A stretch of 64,000 nucleotides of DNA from Seiridium cupressi. Taxonomy: Eukaryota; Ascomycota; Sordariomycetes; Amphisphaeriales; Sporocadaceae. Of the stretch, positions 24,900 to 36,400 are shown piece by piece. Both the position numbers and the translations under genes were made by a program. Under the pieces are notes generated by a model. The model made no database searches, was not told the DNA's origin, and saw nothing but the letters and a program-made list of their open reading frames with translations. Location of the stretch: NCBI GenBank assembly GCA_036674765.1, contig JARVKI010000075.1, forward strand, positions 1-64,000, read 5' to 3'. The number at the start of each line of letters is the position of its first letter. Position 1 is the first letter of the stretch.

Positions 24900-25736
24900 T
24901 GTCGGTTTCGGTTACGGTTACAGGTCGTGTGCCTTATCGATTGAAACGGCAGCAACGGCGTTGGGTTGGCATCGCGAGGCTGCGATCGACACAACAACAA
25001 GGGGCTTCGTGAACAATGGACCCGGAATTGGTAGTTACGTATGTATACCACGTCGTGGATGCAAGACAACTCGGGTCGTTCAATCAGGTCGTGGGGTAAG
25101 CGGTGCGGTGCGGTCAAGATCAAAGGTGCCACAAGCGATGATAGCGCGTGCCAGAGGTCGATTGTCGCGGAATCCACTGTCCGGTCGGGACGTGGCAGTG
25201 TAGTTCCGTAAATTGAGGTGGCATTTTCAGCCCGGGCATGCACGGACCAGGTGCCAGCCCCGATGCCCGTTGCCCCGTGAGACGCTGAGAGGCAGGATCC
25301 ACTTAAAGTAAACATTAAAGTCGTGAGGATGAAGCTGTAATCCAGCTTTCTCTCTTCCCCTTCTCTCCAACAAACAACACTCTGCACGCCGCGATCTCTG
25401 CGCGCGCCCCCTCTCGCACATCGCTTCAGACATCTCACCCTCACAAGCAATCTCGAAAGTCTACTAGATCCTATCGCTGCCCACCTTCTCGCGGAGTAGC
25501 AGCCATCTGATCGCCCCACCAATTTGCAGCCATTCTTCGTGAAGGCAATCTTCGATCTATCGAGCACACAACAGAAAATACTAACTATAACAAAATCCAG
25601 GAACCATTCGGTTGAGTCTCTTGGAGCTCGTTCGATCTCTTCGGAGCTTCTAATCCCTCCTTCGGCGCATTCGTCTGCACGTCGGAGTCCACTCGACCCC
25701 ACATCACATCAGATAGTGTCATATACTATAGACATC
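24900..25736. promoter_or_regulatory. Bidirectional promoter region, Ral2-like / cdc20
   Basis: This is the only sequence between the two divergent start codons, so it must hold both promoters and leaders. A pyrimidine-rich tract at about 25348-25410 is typical of fungal transcription starts for the rightward gene. A long minus-strand open frame covers the region but has no family features and ends inside the Ral2-like exon in another frame. Confidence 0.6.
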
Positions 25737-27575
25737 ATGGCCTCAGTTGCAGTGTCTACCCCTTTCAAGTCCCACACCGGGCTCTTCTCCTCCCGAACCG
25801 CTGGCGGTCGGATGCCCTTGACTCCTTCTCCACGTCAACGTCAAGCCACGAACACCAGTGCGAACCTGGACTCGTCGCCTTTCACGCCTGAGAAGACCAG
25901 TGTGTCCAACAAGTCGGTGTACGGGGGCAACTTATCTTCACACTTTGCCAAGGCTTCCACGAGATCTCACCGTAACTCGCCCAAGTCTAACATCGCCCGT
26001 GGCGTCTCCACCCCGCGCAAGGCTCTTGAGCTTGGCGTATCGGATTTCGCCCTTGTCGGCACCGGAAACACCAAGGAACCTGTCAGCTCCAGAAAGGCGC
26101 CCCTGAGACAGAAGTCCAACAAGACAACCATTACCTACGGTGCTGACCGGTTCATCCCAAACCGTAGCAATAGCTCTGCCATTGCCAACGCTGGCTCCGG
26201 CAAGCTCGATGTCCAAGACAAGCAACGACCCAAAACTAGCGCGGGTGAGAGCTCGGCCGTCCTGTCTACAGCCGCAGATGATGCCATTGCCGCCCTCGAA
26301 GGTCTGAACATCAATGACGAGGACGACGCCACCACATTCTCGAGACCGTCACCCAACAGTGTTGCTTACCAAGATTCGCTTGCCAGCGCTTGCGGTGTCA
26401 ACCTCAACACTCGTATCCTCCAATTCAAGCCTGCACCCCCTGAGTCGTCTAAGCCCATCGACCTCCGACAGCAGTACAACCGCCCACTCAAGAACGCTAC
26501 TAGCTCGGCCCAGTTCCGCCGCCGCGTTGCTACCGCCCCTGAGCGTGTGCTCGATGCACCGGGTTTGATTGATGACTATTACCTGAACCTTCTTGACTGG
26601 AGTTCAGGTAACCAGGTTGCCATTGGTCTTGAGCGCAACGTCTACGTTTGGTCCGCCGATGAGGGCAGCGTGAGCTGCCTTTTGGAAACCAGCCCAGACA
26701 CTTATGTCAGCAGTGTCAAGTGGTCTGGAGACGGAGCATACGTCAGTGTTGGCCTTGGCACTGGTGAAGTTCAGATCTGGGATGTTGCTGAGGGCCAAAA
26801 GATCCGCAGCATGTTTGGCCATGATACCCGTGTCGGCGTCATGGGCTGGAACAAGCACCTCCTCTCAACTGGCGCCCGAAGCGGTCTCGTCTTCAACCAT
26901 GATGTTCGCATCGCCGAGCACAAGGTTGCTGAGCTCGTCTCTCACACCTCCGAGGTCTGCGGTCTTGAGTGGCGCGCCGACGGCGCCCAGCTTGCTACCG
27001 GTGGCAATGACAACTTGGTCTCCATTTGGGACGCCCGCTCTCTGGCTGTTCCCAAGTTCACCAAGACCAACCACAAGGCGGCGGTCAAGGCTCTTGCCTG
27101 GTGCCCTTGGAACGCCAACCTCCTGGCTACCGGCGGAGGGTCCTACGATCGCCACATTCACTTCTGGAACACCACCTCGGGTGCCCGAGTCAACAGCATC
27201 GACACCGGCTCTCAAGTTACCAGCTTGAGGTGGAGCACCACCTACAAGGAGATTGTTAGCTCGAGCGGTTTCCCCGACAACTCCTTGAGCATCTGGAGCT
27301 ACCCCACGCTGGTTCGCAATGTTGAGATTCCTGCTCATGAGAGCCGCGTCCTTCACAGCTGCCTTAGCCCCGACGGCCAAATGCTTGCAACTGCCGGTGA
27401 GTGGTACTTGTCTCAAGCGCGTGATAATTTGTTACTGACTTACAGTAAATTAGCTGCCGACGAGAGCTTGAAGTTCTGGAAGGTTTTCGAGAAGAAGACT
27501 GGTACTGCTGCTGGTGTTGGTGCAAGTGGTTCCTCCAGCAAGGCACAAATGGCCAAGCAAATGACCATCCGATAA
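25737..27575 (+). CDS. cdc20: APC/C activator Cdc20/Slp1 (WD40)
   Basis: Two exons, 25737-27396 and 27454-27575, give 593 residues. The protein activates the anaphase-promoting complex at the metaphase-anaphase transition and is the target of the spindle checkpoint. Visible elements in order: a Ser/Thr-rich N-terminus; a C-box variant DRFIPNR at residues 137-143; a checkpoint-binding-type segment (DLRQQYNRPLK) near 245; then seven WD40 blades with VYVWSA, VQIWDV, VSIWDA, IHFWNT, LSIWSY and LKFWKV; and a C-terminal Ile-Arg tail (MTIR) for APC/C docking. The short intron has no in-frame stop and a length divisible by three, so unspliced message would still read through. Splicing restores the conserved ATAAADESLKFW. 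The ATG at 25737 is chosen because upstream in-frame residues look like leader. Confidence 0.95.
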   Translation: MASVAVSTPFKSHTGLFSSRTAGGRMPLTPSPRQRQATNTSANLDSSPFTPEKTSVSNKSVYGGNLSSHFAKASTRSHRNSPKSNIARGVSTPRKALELGVSDFALVGTGNTKEPVSSRKAPLRQKSNKTTITYGADRFIPNRSNSSAIANAGSGKLDVQDKQRPKTSAGESSAVLSTAADDAIAALEGLNINDEDDATTFSRPSPNSVAYQDSLASACGVNLNTRILQFKPAPPESSKPIDLRQQYNRPLKNATSSAQFRRRVATAPERVLDAPGLIDDYYLNLLDWSSGNQVAIGLERNVYVWSADEGSVSCLLETSPDTYVSSVKWSGDGAYVSVGLGTGEVQIWDVAEGQKIRSMFGHDTRVGVMGWNKHLLSTGARSGLVFNHDVRIAEHKVAELVSHTSEVCGLEWRADGAQLATGGNDNLVSIWDARSLAVPKFTKTNHKAAVKALAWCPWNANLLATGGGSYDRHIHFWNTTSGARVNSIDTGSQVTSLRWSTTYKEIVSSSGFPDNSLSIWSYPTLVRNVEIPAHESRVLHSCLSPDGQMLATAGEWYLSQARDNLLLTYSKLAADESLKFWKVFEKKTGTAAGVGASGSSSKAQMAKQMTIR

Positions 27576-28779
27576 ATGACTACCATCCCATCACCCTCGA
27601 CGAATGTCAAGGCATCATTGTCAACAGACAGTAGGTATCAACGATTCCCTTTTGGCATGTCTCGGTATGGCGGTTCAAGGTCATTTAGCGTGGTGTTGAA
27701 GGTGCCTTTGATATCCGCTCGCCAACAAGGCTCGAACTGGATTTTGTCTTGGTCATGAGAAACGATCGATGTGTGCACACGCGAGCCAGGTATTAACCGC
27801 CCTGGACAATGGAGTTTGTTGGATTAATAAATGTACATAATACTGGGAAGGGAATGTTGTTTGGTTTTTATGAGCATGTGGCTATATGCCATTGCCCAGC
27901 CCTTAGATAGTCAATCAACACGAACGATATCTGTTGGGCTGAGTGTCAAGAGAGTATTACAAACTATCCATCTACGACAGTGCTTTCTGCAGTCCGAGCT
28001 CTCAACCTCTCCTCGATCTCTTGCACGGCAAAACCAATTTCTTAAGCTGGGGAAAGCGTCGGGTGCCACTTGTAACTCAGGGAACTTCCCAGGACACGTG
28101 GTTGAGATTCTTGCTCGATAGCATGTGTAGTAAATCAAACGACTTTTCCTCAGTTCAGCGAAGAATTCATAGCTATCAAAGGCTGAAAGAAGGGTGAATG
28201 TTAGAAGGGGAGGAAGAATCAATAATTAGTGCTAACTAGCCTTTGGCACGCAGAGCTCAAGCACTGGAGTTGGTGGCCGTACTTGGGCATAATCACGTGC
28301 CTGAGGACCCACTTCTGCACAGGGTCTACTTCAGAACCAGGATGACCAGGCCAACTTAACAACCTACAACATCCGGCGTAGGATAACTGACAAACCGCCA
28401 ACATCTCACATTCACTTCAGTACACGAACGCGACAGGCGCCGCCCACAGCAAAAGATAGAGCAAGTGCACGCCACGAGTTAATTGGCAGTCACGACGCCA
28501 GTGCGGAGTCCTGGAGGTGGAACGGCAAGGAAGAGCAACCGGCGCCCCAGTTGAAGGGACAGCGACCAGGAAGCTGGCAACCACAACTACCAATTTTCGG
28601 CGAGCCCGCATTGGGTTTCACACCTCGTTTGACACGCGCGCAATCAATCAATCAATCGACATTCCCATCATTCACTGCAGATCATTGGATCTATGCCATC
28701 GTGGTGGATGCCGAATCCTTTGCGACACTGAACGATCCGATATTACGCACGCGAGCACGTTACCATAATCGCAGCCGGA
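27576..28779. other. Intergenic region, cdc20 / TFIIA
   Basis: About 1.2 kb holds the 3' end of cdc20 and the promoter of the TFIIA gene. No further gene is supported. A tandem (AATC)n run, CAATCAATCAATCAATC, lies at about 28645-28661. Confidence 0.55.
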
Positions 28780-30430
28780 ATGTCTAACTCTCAAGTTGGT
28801 CAGATCTACCAGCAGATCATTGGAGATGTCCTCGACTCGTCGCGTGTCGACCTGGAGGAGAACGGCGTCGATGAGAGCATCTTGGAGGAGCTGAAGCAGG
28901 TAAGCAAGCCATTTCCCACCGTCTCTTTCCCGATTCAACCATCGCGATTTCCTCCAGCCGGATTTTGTTTGCCCTTTCGTCGCCATTGGTTTTGGTGTTC
29001 CTTTGCTCGTTCTGCACATCCCTCTGGAAAACTGCTCCTCTCTTTTCTTTGGTGGATTCTGCCGTCATGGTCACATCGCGGATGAGTGCTGATCCTGGGC
29101 GGCTCTGGAGAGTGTTGGAGAGGACCGGTTCTGCGGGAGGGGCAGGCAGCCGCTATTTGGCTTTTTATGTCTGCTCACCTCCCCGCTAAAATCTTGTCCT
29201 TCGCTTGAGTCATATTTTTGGTGATTGGCTGATCTGGCAGCTGCCACCACCTGCGATCTCTTCTGGATACAACTCTTACATCTCTCTAACTGCGTACTGC
29301 TAGGGTTGGCAAAAGAAGCTCTCGGCACAGAACCTTGCAGCTTTCCCCTGGGATCCGAAGCCTGATCCTCCTGCTCCTGCTCCTGCTCCAGCTGCTGCCG
29401 CTCCGCAGCCCGTCGCTGCGCCCGCTCACCATGATGTCGGCACTGTCAATGGCTCTGGTATGCCGCAGCAAGGGATTCAACACACCATGCCCTCGTATGG
29501 TCAGCCTCCTTCCAACAACGGTGTCAAGGCTGAGCCGGGTATCAAGACCGAACCTGGTCTGGATTCCATGCCTGCCATGACACAGTTCACTAACCCCGAG
29601 GTGCGAGATCGTGTTATCAACAATCTTCAAACTCAGTATGGGTCCAGGGCAGATGCCACCATTAACAAGCTACATGAGTCAATTGGCTCAGCACCCAACC
29701 GAGCTCAATACCCTGGCCCGCCGCGCCCTACGGGTCAGCAAGCACCACAGCAACCTCGACCTATGCCGCAAGGTGCCAATTTGCAGCAGCAGCAGCAGCA
29801 GCAGCAGCAGTACCAGCAACAACTAGCTGCAGGCTCGTTCCAGCAGCGTATGCCACAACCTGCACAGAACGGCCAGAAGCCTGCTCCATCCCAATTCGAT
29901 GGCGCTGCCGAGGAAGGTGTGCTTTTGCATCAAAATGCAGCAGGCCAAACTACAGAGCTTGGACGCGTTGAGATCGACCGTATGCTGCATACTCAGCTTG
30001 AAGCTAAAGCAAGGGCCATGGAAGGCGGCGGCTTGATGATACCCCTCAAGCGTGCCAAGAAGCCCGCTGATGTTTCTTATCACCGAGCTCAGCCTGGTTC
30101 TGGCGCCGGTCGTTTCGATGGAGGTGACGACGACGCTAAATCGGAGGTGGACGAAGATGCCATCAACTCGGATCTTGACGATACGGATGACAACGCTGAT
30201 GAGGACGACGACGACGATGACGGTGGTCAGATCATGCTCTGTATGTACGACAAAGTTCAGCGCGTCAAGAACAAGTGGTAAGTTGCCCTCCTGCCATATC
30301 ATCCTTGAGAGTATGGCTGCAGATATTAATTAATGTCCTTTCCAGGAAGTGTGTCCTCAAAGATGGCGTCCTGAGCGTCAACGGAAGAGACTACGTCTTC
30401 CACAAAGCCTCGGGCGAGTATGAATGGTAG
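28780..30430 (+). CDS. toa1: TFIIA large subunit (Toa1)
   Basis: Three exons (28780-28899, 29304-30277, 30346-30430) give 392 residues. TFIIA stabilises TBP on the TATA box. The first exon encodes the conserved N-terminal helical segment (VGQIYQQIIGDVLDSSRVDL), continuing after the intron with GWQKKLSAQN. The middle is a Pro/Ala/Gln linker with a run of nine glutamines coded by pure CAG. An acidic stretch of Asp follows, and the C-terminus is the conserved beta-barrel part (QIMLCMYDKVQRVKNKWKC...GRDYVFHKASGEYEW). This N-helix, spacer, acidic region, C-barrel order is diagnostic. The first intron, 404 bases, is by far the longest in the window; its acceptor (CTGCTAG) joins in phase 0. Confidence 0.94.
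29784..29810 (+). repeat. CAG x9 trinucleotide repeat in TFIIA gene
   Basis: Nine uninterrupted CAG codons encode polyglutamine in the spacer of the TFIIA large subunit. They are followed by one Tyr codon and further CAG/CAA codons, so length variation would keep the frame. Confidence 0.95.
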
Positions 30431-33400
30431 GAGCGAGCCGACGTTAATCTTCATAAGAACTCGTCACTTGGTGTAGACGGCGTAAAGGCGTTTCGATGGG
30501 GTGTTTCATGATGGCGGAATGGTTTCACACGAATTTGACGAGATTGAGAAACGAGAAATCTTCCTTTGATCACCGCAATGTTACATTAGGAAGACATGCA
30601 GTCTATGATCATATGCCTTCACAAATATGTCACGCTTTTAGGCATGCGCGTTTTTATGAAGACGTTCATGATATTGGACCTCGTCAGGCCGGTATTGTTT
30701 CGCGAATTACATGCCTTAAAGCTCGTGTCTGCTCCGCTGCCTATCCAGTCATAGCCCGTTGGATCTCTTCTCAGACTGGACAAAATGTTGAGGACTCGAG
30801 CGGAGTCTGGCCAAGGCTCCAGTCATCGTGGTTCCTCGGCCGGATCTACCAAAGGAGTCAAACGGCACGTCCAAATCATGCCTGTTGAAACCCCGCAATA
30901 TCATAAGCATCAGGGGGTCTTGGCCGTCTGATTCTCGGAACATACCAAATAGTGGCAAAACCTACCCTTGTCTAGCATCGTGCCACCATCAGATCTTCGC
31001 AACTCCTTGCCTCACCAGTAACTGGCGCTTCAGAGAGTCGGACCGCCAGATGGTTTGGGACCTGAGGTCATCACCTGTTTTGAGTAATCCTTTGGGTCAT
31101 ATCAGACTCTGACCGAAAAGTGACAATACCAGGCAGGGTGTCACTTTTGTGGCCTCTAGTATACATATCATATCAGCTAGGATGTTTGTGGAAACATGAT
31201 GAAAAAATTGCTGGCAGATAGAGCTCTAGGATTATCCATCCGTAATCATTATTAATCTATCGCACCTTCAGACATGGCATTCGTTACCAGTCGAACATGT
31301 GAAGTCTGTTTTTCGGTCAACAAGCGTTGTCAGAGTATGTATACATGCCGATAATACCGGCGGCTGATTCTCTTCGTTTAATTTGGTCTCAGCCGGAGCA
31401 CTTATGCCTAGATCCCACATACGTGAAAGCAGATGCAGAGCAAGGGGAAGACGGACAAGGACTCTGGCTCTCCCGGGGCATAAAGCCACCGTCGTTAAGA
31501 AGTCTGTGTATACCTACAAATAAAGAAGCTACGACCCGTCAAGGGATGTTTCGGAACGTACCAGGGGGGTATGTTATGTTCGCTTTCGTGACAGTGTTTA
31601 TCATTCGGTCAACAGTACGGTAGCCTGAGTCCTCATGATCAGGATCTTCATGTTGCCCAGCGGACATTGTCATCCTGCGTATAATTGACCACTCTCATTG
31701 ATATCGTCAACGAGAATCCACCGCTTGACGGGCTTTGAGGCAAAGATTCTATAGGAGAGGATGTCTGGGCGATTGAATGCACCAAATTTACATTCGGACC
31801 CATTCCTAAGTTTCGGTGGTTATCCGATCAGGCACATTGTAGTCGGAAAGAGAGCGGATCATTCTCCGCTATCAAGGGTAACCTATGATCCTTGCTCATC
31901 ATCTTCGTCATCTGATAATCCCTGGCCGGAGAGGGACTTTGTGACTAGCGCTTTGCGGAACCAAGTCTTTGGTGACGGCAAAGTTCTCTACATAGTCCTC
32001 TGGTACCTTTGCACGGAGGGGATCAACTAAGTTAGATTACCTCTCGTAAGCTAGGACCCCGCGTTGGTCCTGGCGGAATCGTCTTGAATAATGATTCTTC
32101 CCCGGGCTATATCTATTTAGGTCTAATGTCCGCAGAAGATATCACAATCGCCTCCCATGTCCTGGGCCGTCGTTGGTTACCGACAGCTCGGGAGGGATCT
32201 AGACCTTGTTTCGAGCTGGGGACCATCATATGAAGCAATCCTGGTACGGAAGTCCCATGTTGACTGACAAGCGAGAAGTGATAATGCGCGCGAGTCATAG
32301 TCTTCGAGAATCCGAACGAGTTCCGCCCAGCCGGGAGACAGGGCAGATGATCGGTGGTGTGCTCATTTCGAAGCGGGCATGTACCCGGAACGCGGAGGAT
32401 TTCCTGGTCACAGCCCTGCATGAAGGAAAGCTGGACGAGAGCCAATAAGTGACAGCTCCCACCATTTAGGGAGGCTGTTGACCCATGGGATCGGGTTCCA
32501 CTCCGGCGACGGGGCCAAAGGAAGGGGTGCCATCTATGGGCGCCCGGCCCAGGTGGCTGGGTCAGGTTCTATGCTCCAACTTTCCCTCGGGAAACATTCA
32601 ATTGGGATTCCGTCCAGATCAGCCGGTCCATTGTCTGTACGGGCAAGAGATGCGCGCAGAAGTACGCATTGATAGGATTCATGTCTGCTGTGAGCTATGG
32701 AGACCATGACAGCAACATGGTATACCCATTCATGTGCAGCTCATGACCAAGTCGCACCTCACTCTAGGGATGTCTTGTAAGTCATGGCGATATTTGTGAG
32801 TTTTACAGTATTTGTGGCAAACCAATCTTCCCGATATTCAATCATCGTCCGTGAAGCATATGCCATGCTTGACGTTGGGGCTAAGGTGAACATATGGTAC
32901 ACTGCGAAGACAGTCGGAGCAGAAAGAAATCATCAGAGACCCGTAGGTTGTTCCTGCCGAGATGCCGCTCAACACACACTGTGACCGGTCTAGAACACCA
33001 AAGCTCCGTGGCGTCTTGGATTGGAAGATTCGCTGGCCACGACATAGCTCAACACTTTGTCACCGCCGTTAGAACTGCTACATGATTGGGCTGGGACGAC
33101 GTGGGCCGAGTAGAAGCAAGTCTGTTGCACGGCGGGTCCTGTCGCTCGGTTTTGTTGCCAGCAATTCAATCATATGAAAGTGCTCACTGCAGGGGTTTGG
33201 AACAACGCACATGTCATTCTTGGCTTTGGTCATCAACAGGTAGAGAGAGGGTAAGCGAAGCTCGCTTCGGAGGGGAATTTTGGGGGGTGGTCAGCAGTCA
33301 GCATGACAGGTTACCAGAAGGCGCCCAAAACATGATCCCTCAGCTGAGACCAGGGGATGGTGGTCACTTCCCATAAATTGGACTGTGAGCATTGCAGTGC

Positions 33401-36400
33401 GGTTTACAAGGTTCGTGGGCACCCAATAGCATCGAGTCGAGGCGACCCGACAGTCTGGGTGTAATAATTTCGGAGTGTTTTCGGGTCAATTTCCCAAAAC
33501 GAAAGCTTAGGGGCTGGTCGGCATTGCGGTGTGAGTACATACGCAGAATATGTATGTCATGCAGCGCGAGCATCGCATTGTACGTACCCAGTCCTTGTGC
33601 GAATCGCTGTGACACGAGCGTGGACCTAGTTGGTTTGAGACTCTGTTTCAATTTGTGGGCCCATGGTAGCTATACTCGATTGAGGTGCAAATCCCCGAGG
33701 CCAGTGGACAAGCACCCATGTAGATATCGTCCCGAGGGTTGGCAGCAGGGATTGGTTTGCATCTTTCTGGAAAGACTGCACTCGTTCTTCCGTGGGGTAA
33801 GGTCGGGCGGGATCCCGGCCATCCTGCGCATTATTCATGGGTGTAGAGCATCTGCAATCGTCGGCAAATGAAAGCTTACATGAATTGAGACGAAAGTACA
33901 CCAGCTACCAATCAATATGAGACACGCCCTCCAGAGTCCACATTCGTGCACCTCGCATATCTTGAGATTCTTGTGTGTGTCATCAGCACATTACGCTTAG
34001 ACATTGCAGCCGAGGACCAGTCAGTAGGCGCACAACTCATGGCACCGGCAAGCCTCTTCGTGAGAATGCCAAAGTTGAGCCGAAACACAAGCACGAATGC
34101 CAACCAAGCAGTGCGAGTATTCGGCTGAACTACTCTCTTCGGGACAACAAGTCTCGACCAGCACGAGTGGTCCAGCTCTGCTCGGTCTGTTGGACTGTCG
34201 CATTTCCGAGGTCTCGTCAGCGCCATGGCAAACCTGAGTTCGGTGTCTAGCGGCCATTTTCGGCTGCGATTAGTTGCACATGGGCTCTCTGGTCCGGTGG
34301 GAAACGCGTCCATCCGTGCGCAGATACGAACGTCGATCGAGTTCAAAGAACTCGGTGTGGAATCGGTTCTATTCTCCCCATCTCACAAGGAGCCGTTCCC
34401 TGCCACAATGACGTTCCTCGAGTCAAGTATGGGGCACTAGCGTCGGCAGAGAACATCTTGCCAGAGGAAGCTACAATATAGTCTACCACGGCTCCAGCAG
34501 ACGTTGAAACGGGCGGTCAGCGAGCCCGACGTTTAAGTTTGCTTTTCCCTGAACTCAAAAAGCGCCGCGCCAAGCTTGTGAGTTCATCAGGTTCCATGGG
34601 ACCCCGAATGGAGGTAGAAACTCGCATCGAACGATTCTTCAACGGCAAGTGAAAAGACAATGCCATGTTCAGCATGAGATTGAACAGCAGTAATCAGCGG
34701 GCGATCGACAGGGTGAAGGAGCGTTACATTGTGCTGAACTGCGGTGCGGCAGATGCGAAGGGTGTGCAGGACTCCATAATAGGTTGAGATAATGGCCCAC
34801 GATGCGCGCGGCTCATCCTTTTTGTGACCTCCCATATAGAGGAGCAAGGGTTTTACCTTTACTATGTATGTAGACCAGGCAATCTCCGGCCCCCAGACGA
34901 GCCCCAGGGCCCATGTTGCCATTACTCGTGCAGGGCAGATGTTGGAGCCCTTTGCGACAAGCGGCGTCGATCATCAGTCAAGCATCTGCCCTGCCGCTGA
35001 GACCTTGCAGCTTGCTGATCAGTAGAATGTGTTGAACTAGAGATTGCCTGCCGAAGTTCGTCAAGGATGACTGACCCCTTGGGACCTACCCAATCATCGA
35101 GCAAGCTAGCCGTTTAGCGCTCCCCACCGTCCCGAGCTGCCGGGTCAAGCACTAGTCCAAATGAGCTTTACTTTACTCTCTTCTCTCGAGGGATCCGCCC
35201 TCTCCTTCAGCGTCGCCTTGCATCACGAAGTCTGTGGGATTGCCCAGTTAAAACCACGAACCATTCTGTGGACCAGGACTGCTGCGCTTGCCGCGCACGG
35301 ATACCCAAATCCTCGTTGCGCCCGACGCTTTTCCCTGCTCACGAGCCCTGCATATAGTTTCGCGGTCCATGGCAGCTGTAGTAAGCCATTCGATACCGAG
35401 GGCTGACTGCGGTCCTACAAAAACCGTCCCTCGGCTGCAAGGTGTTCAGACTGCCGCAAAACCCAGTTTTGATGACGCCAGTTTGTCATCGCGTCTCAAA
35501 CAGCTCATGTCTGCTCCTCGTCTTGCACTGATAGTCGGCAAAGCGTGAGATAATTGCATACCTGTTTCAAAGGCATCAACATTGCGCCTCTCCTCTTTGC
35601 CTAAAACAGCTGGCAGTAGGCAACCCCTCTTGGTCCGTACACATGTTCTCCATCGCAATTCAACCGTTGCGCCCTTTAGATTGGTGACTAGGTATGCCTC
35701 ACGCTACATGTTACGAATTATCAAGCGGTGCAGGATCAGGAGGCCGCTGGTTTCTCCAGTTGTTATGGAAGCGTAACCTATGAGGTCCGAATATGTGGCA
35801 TGTCAACAAATTACCTGCCCGCTGGTGATATGCGAGACAGACAGGTGGGCTGCAATGCAGAAACCGTAGCGCCTGTCTACCCCAAGAAAGGTATGCTTGT
35901 CGCTTTGTCCTGAAGGGGCCGGCTTTATGACGCCGCTCATACTCTTACTTATGTCGCCGTTCCCAAATATGGATAGCGCCGCAATGGCATATTACCCTCA
36001 GATCATGCCCATACATTCTACCAGGTTTCGGCAGACAAGCAGGCAGCGGTGCAATATCGAGCTCTTCATGACAGCCTGCCCAATGCACGCTCCTTTATCC
36101 CGCTCAAACCAATCCTCGAGTTTGGTGTGAATAAACCCAGTCAATATTAGCCGAAGCTGGATGACAGTATATCCCGACGGTCCAATATTGGGCGTCTCTG
36201 TGATGGCCACCCTACTCGCGAGTCGCAAACGGGTTACTGCTGCTCAATTCCCGTGCGTCATCCGGCCATGACAGATATGACCGAGTCAATAAAACTTGTA
36301 TCGACCAGAGCCCGAACAAGAAGACTGCTTTCTCCAGAGCGAGCCGGGACGCAAAAACTTGAGTAACACCAAGCTTCAATGTAAGCTGCAAGTCGGCCCA

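Noticed and set aside
24695..25702. Long minus-strand open frame (335 codons) across the Ral2-like/cdc20 promoter
   Set aside because: It has no family features, overlaps the Ral2-like first exon in another frame and covers a divergent promoter.
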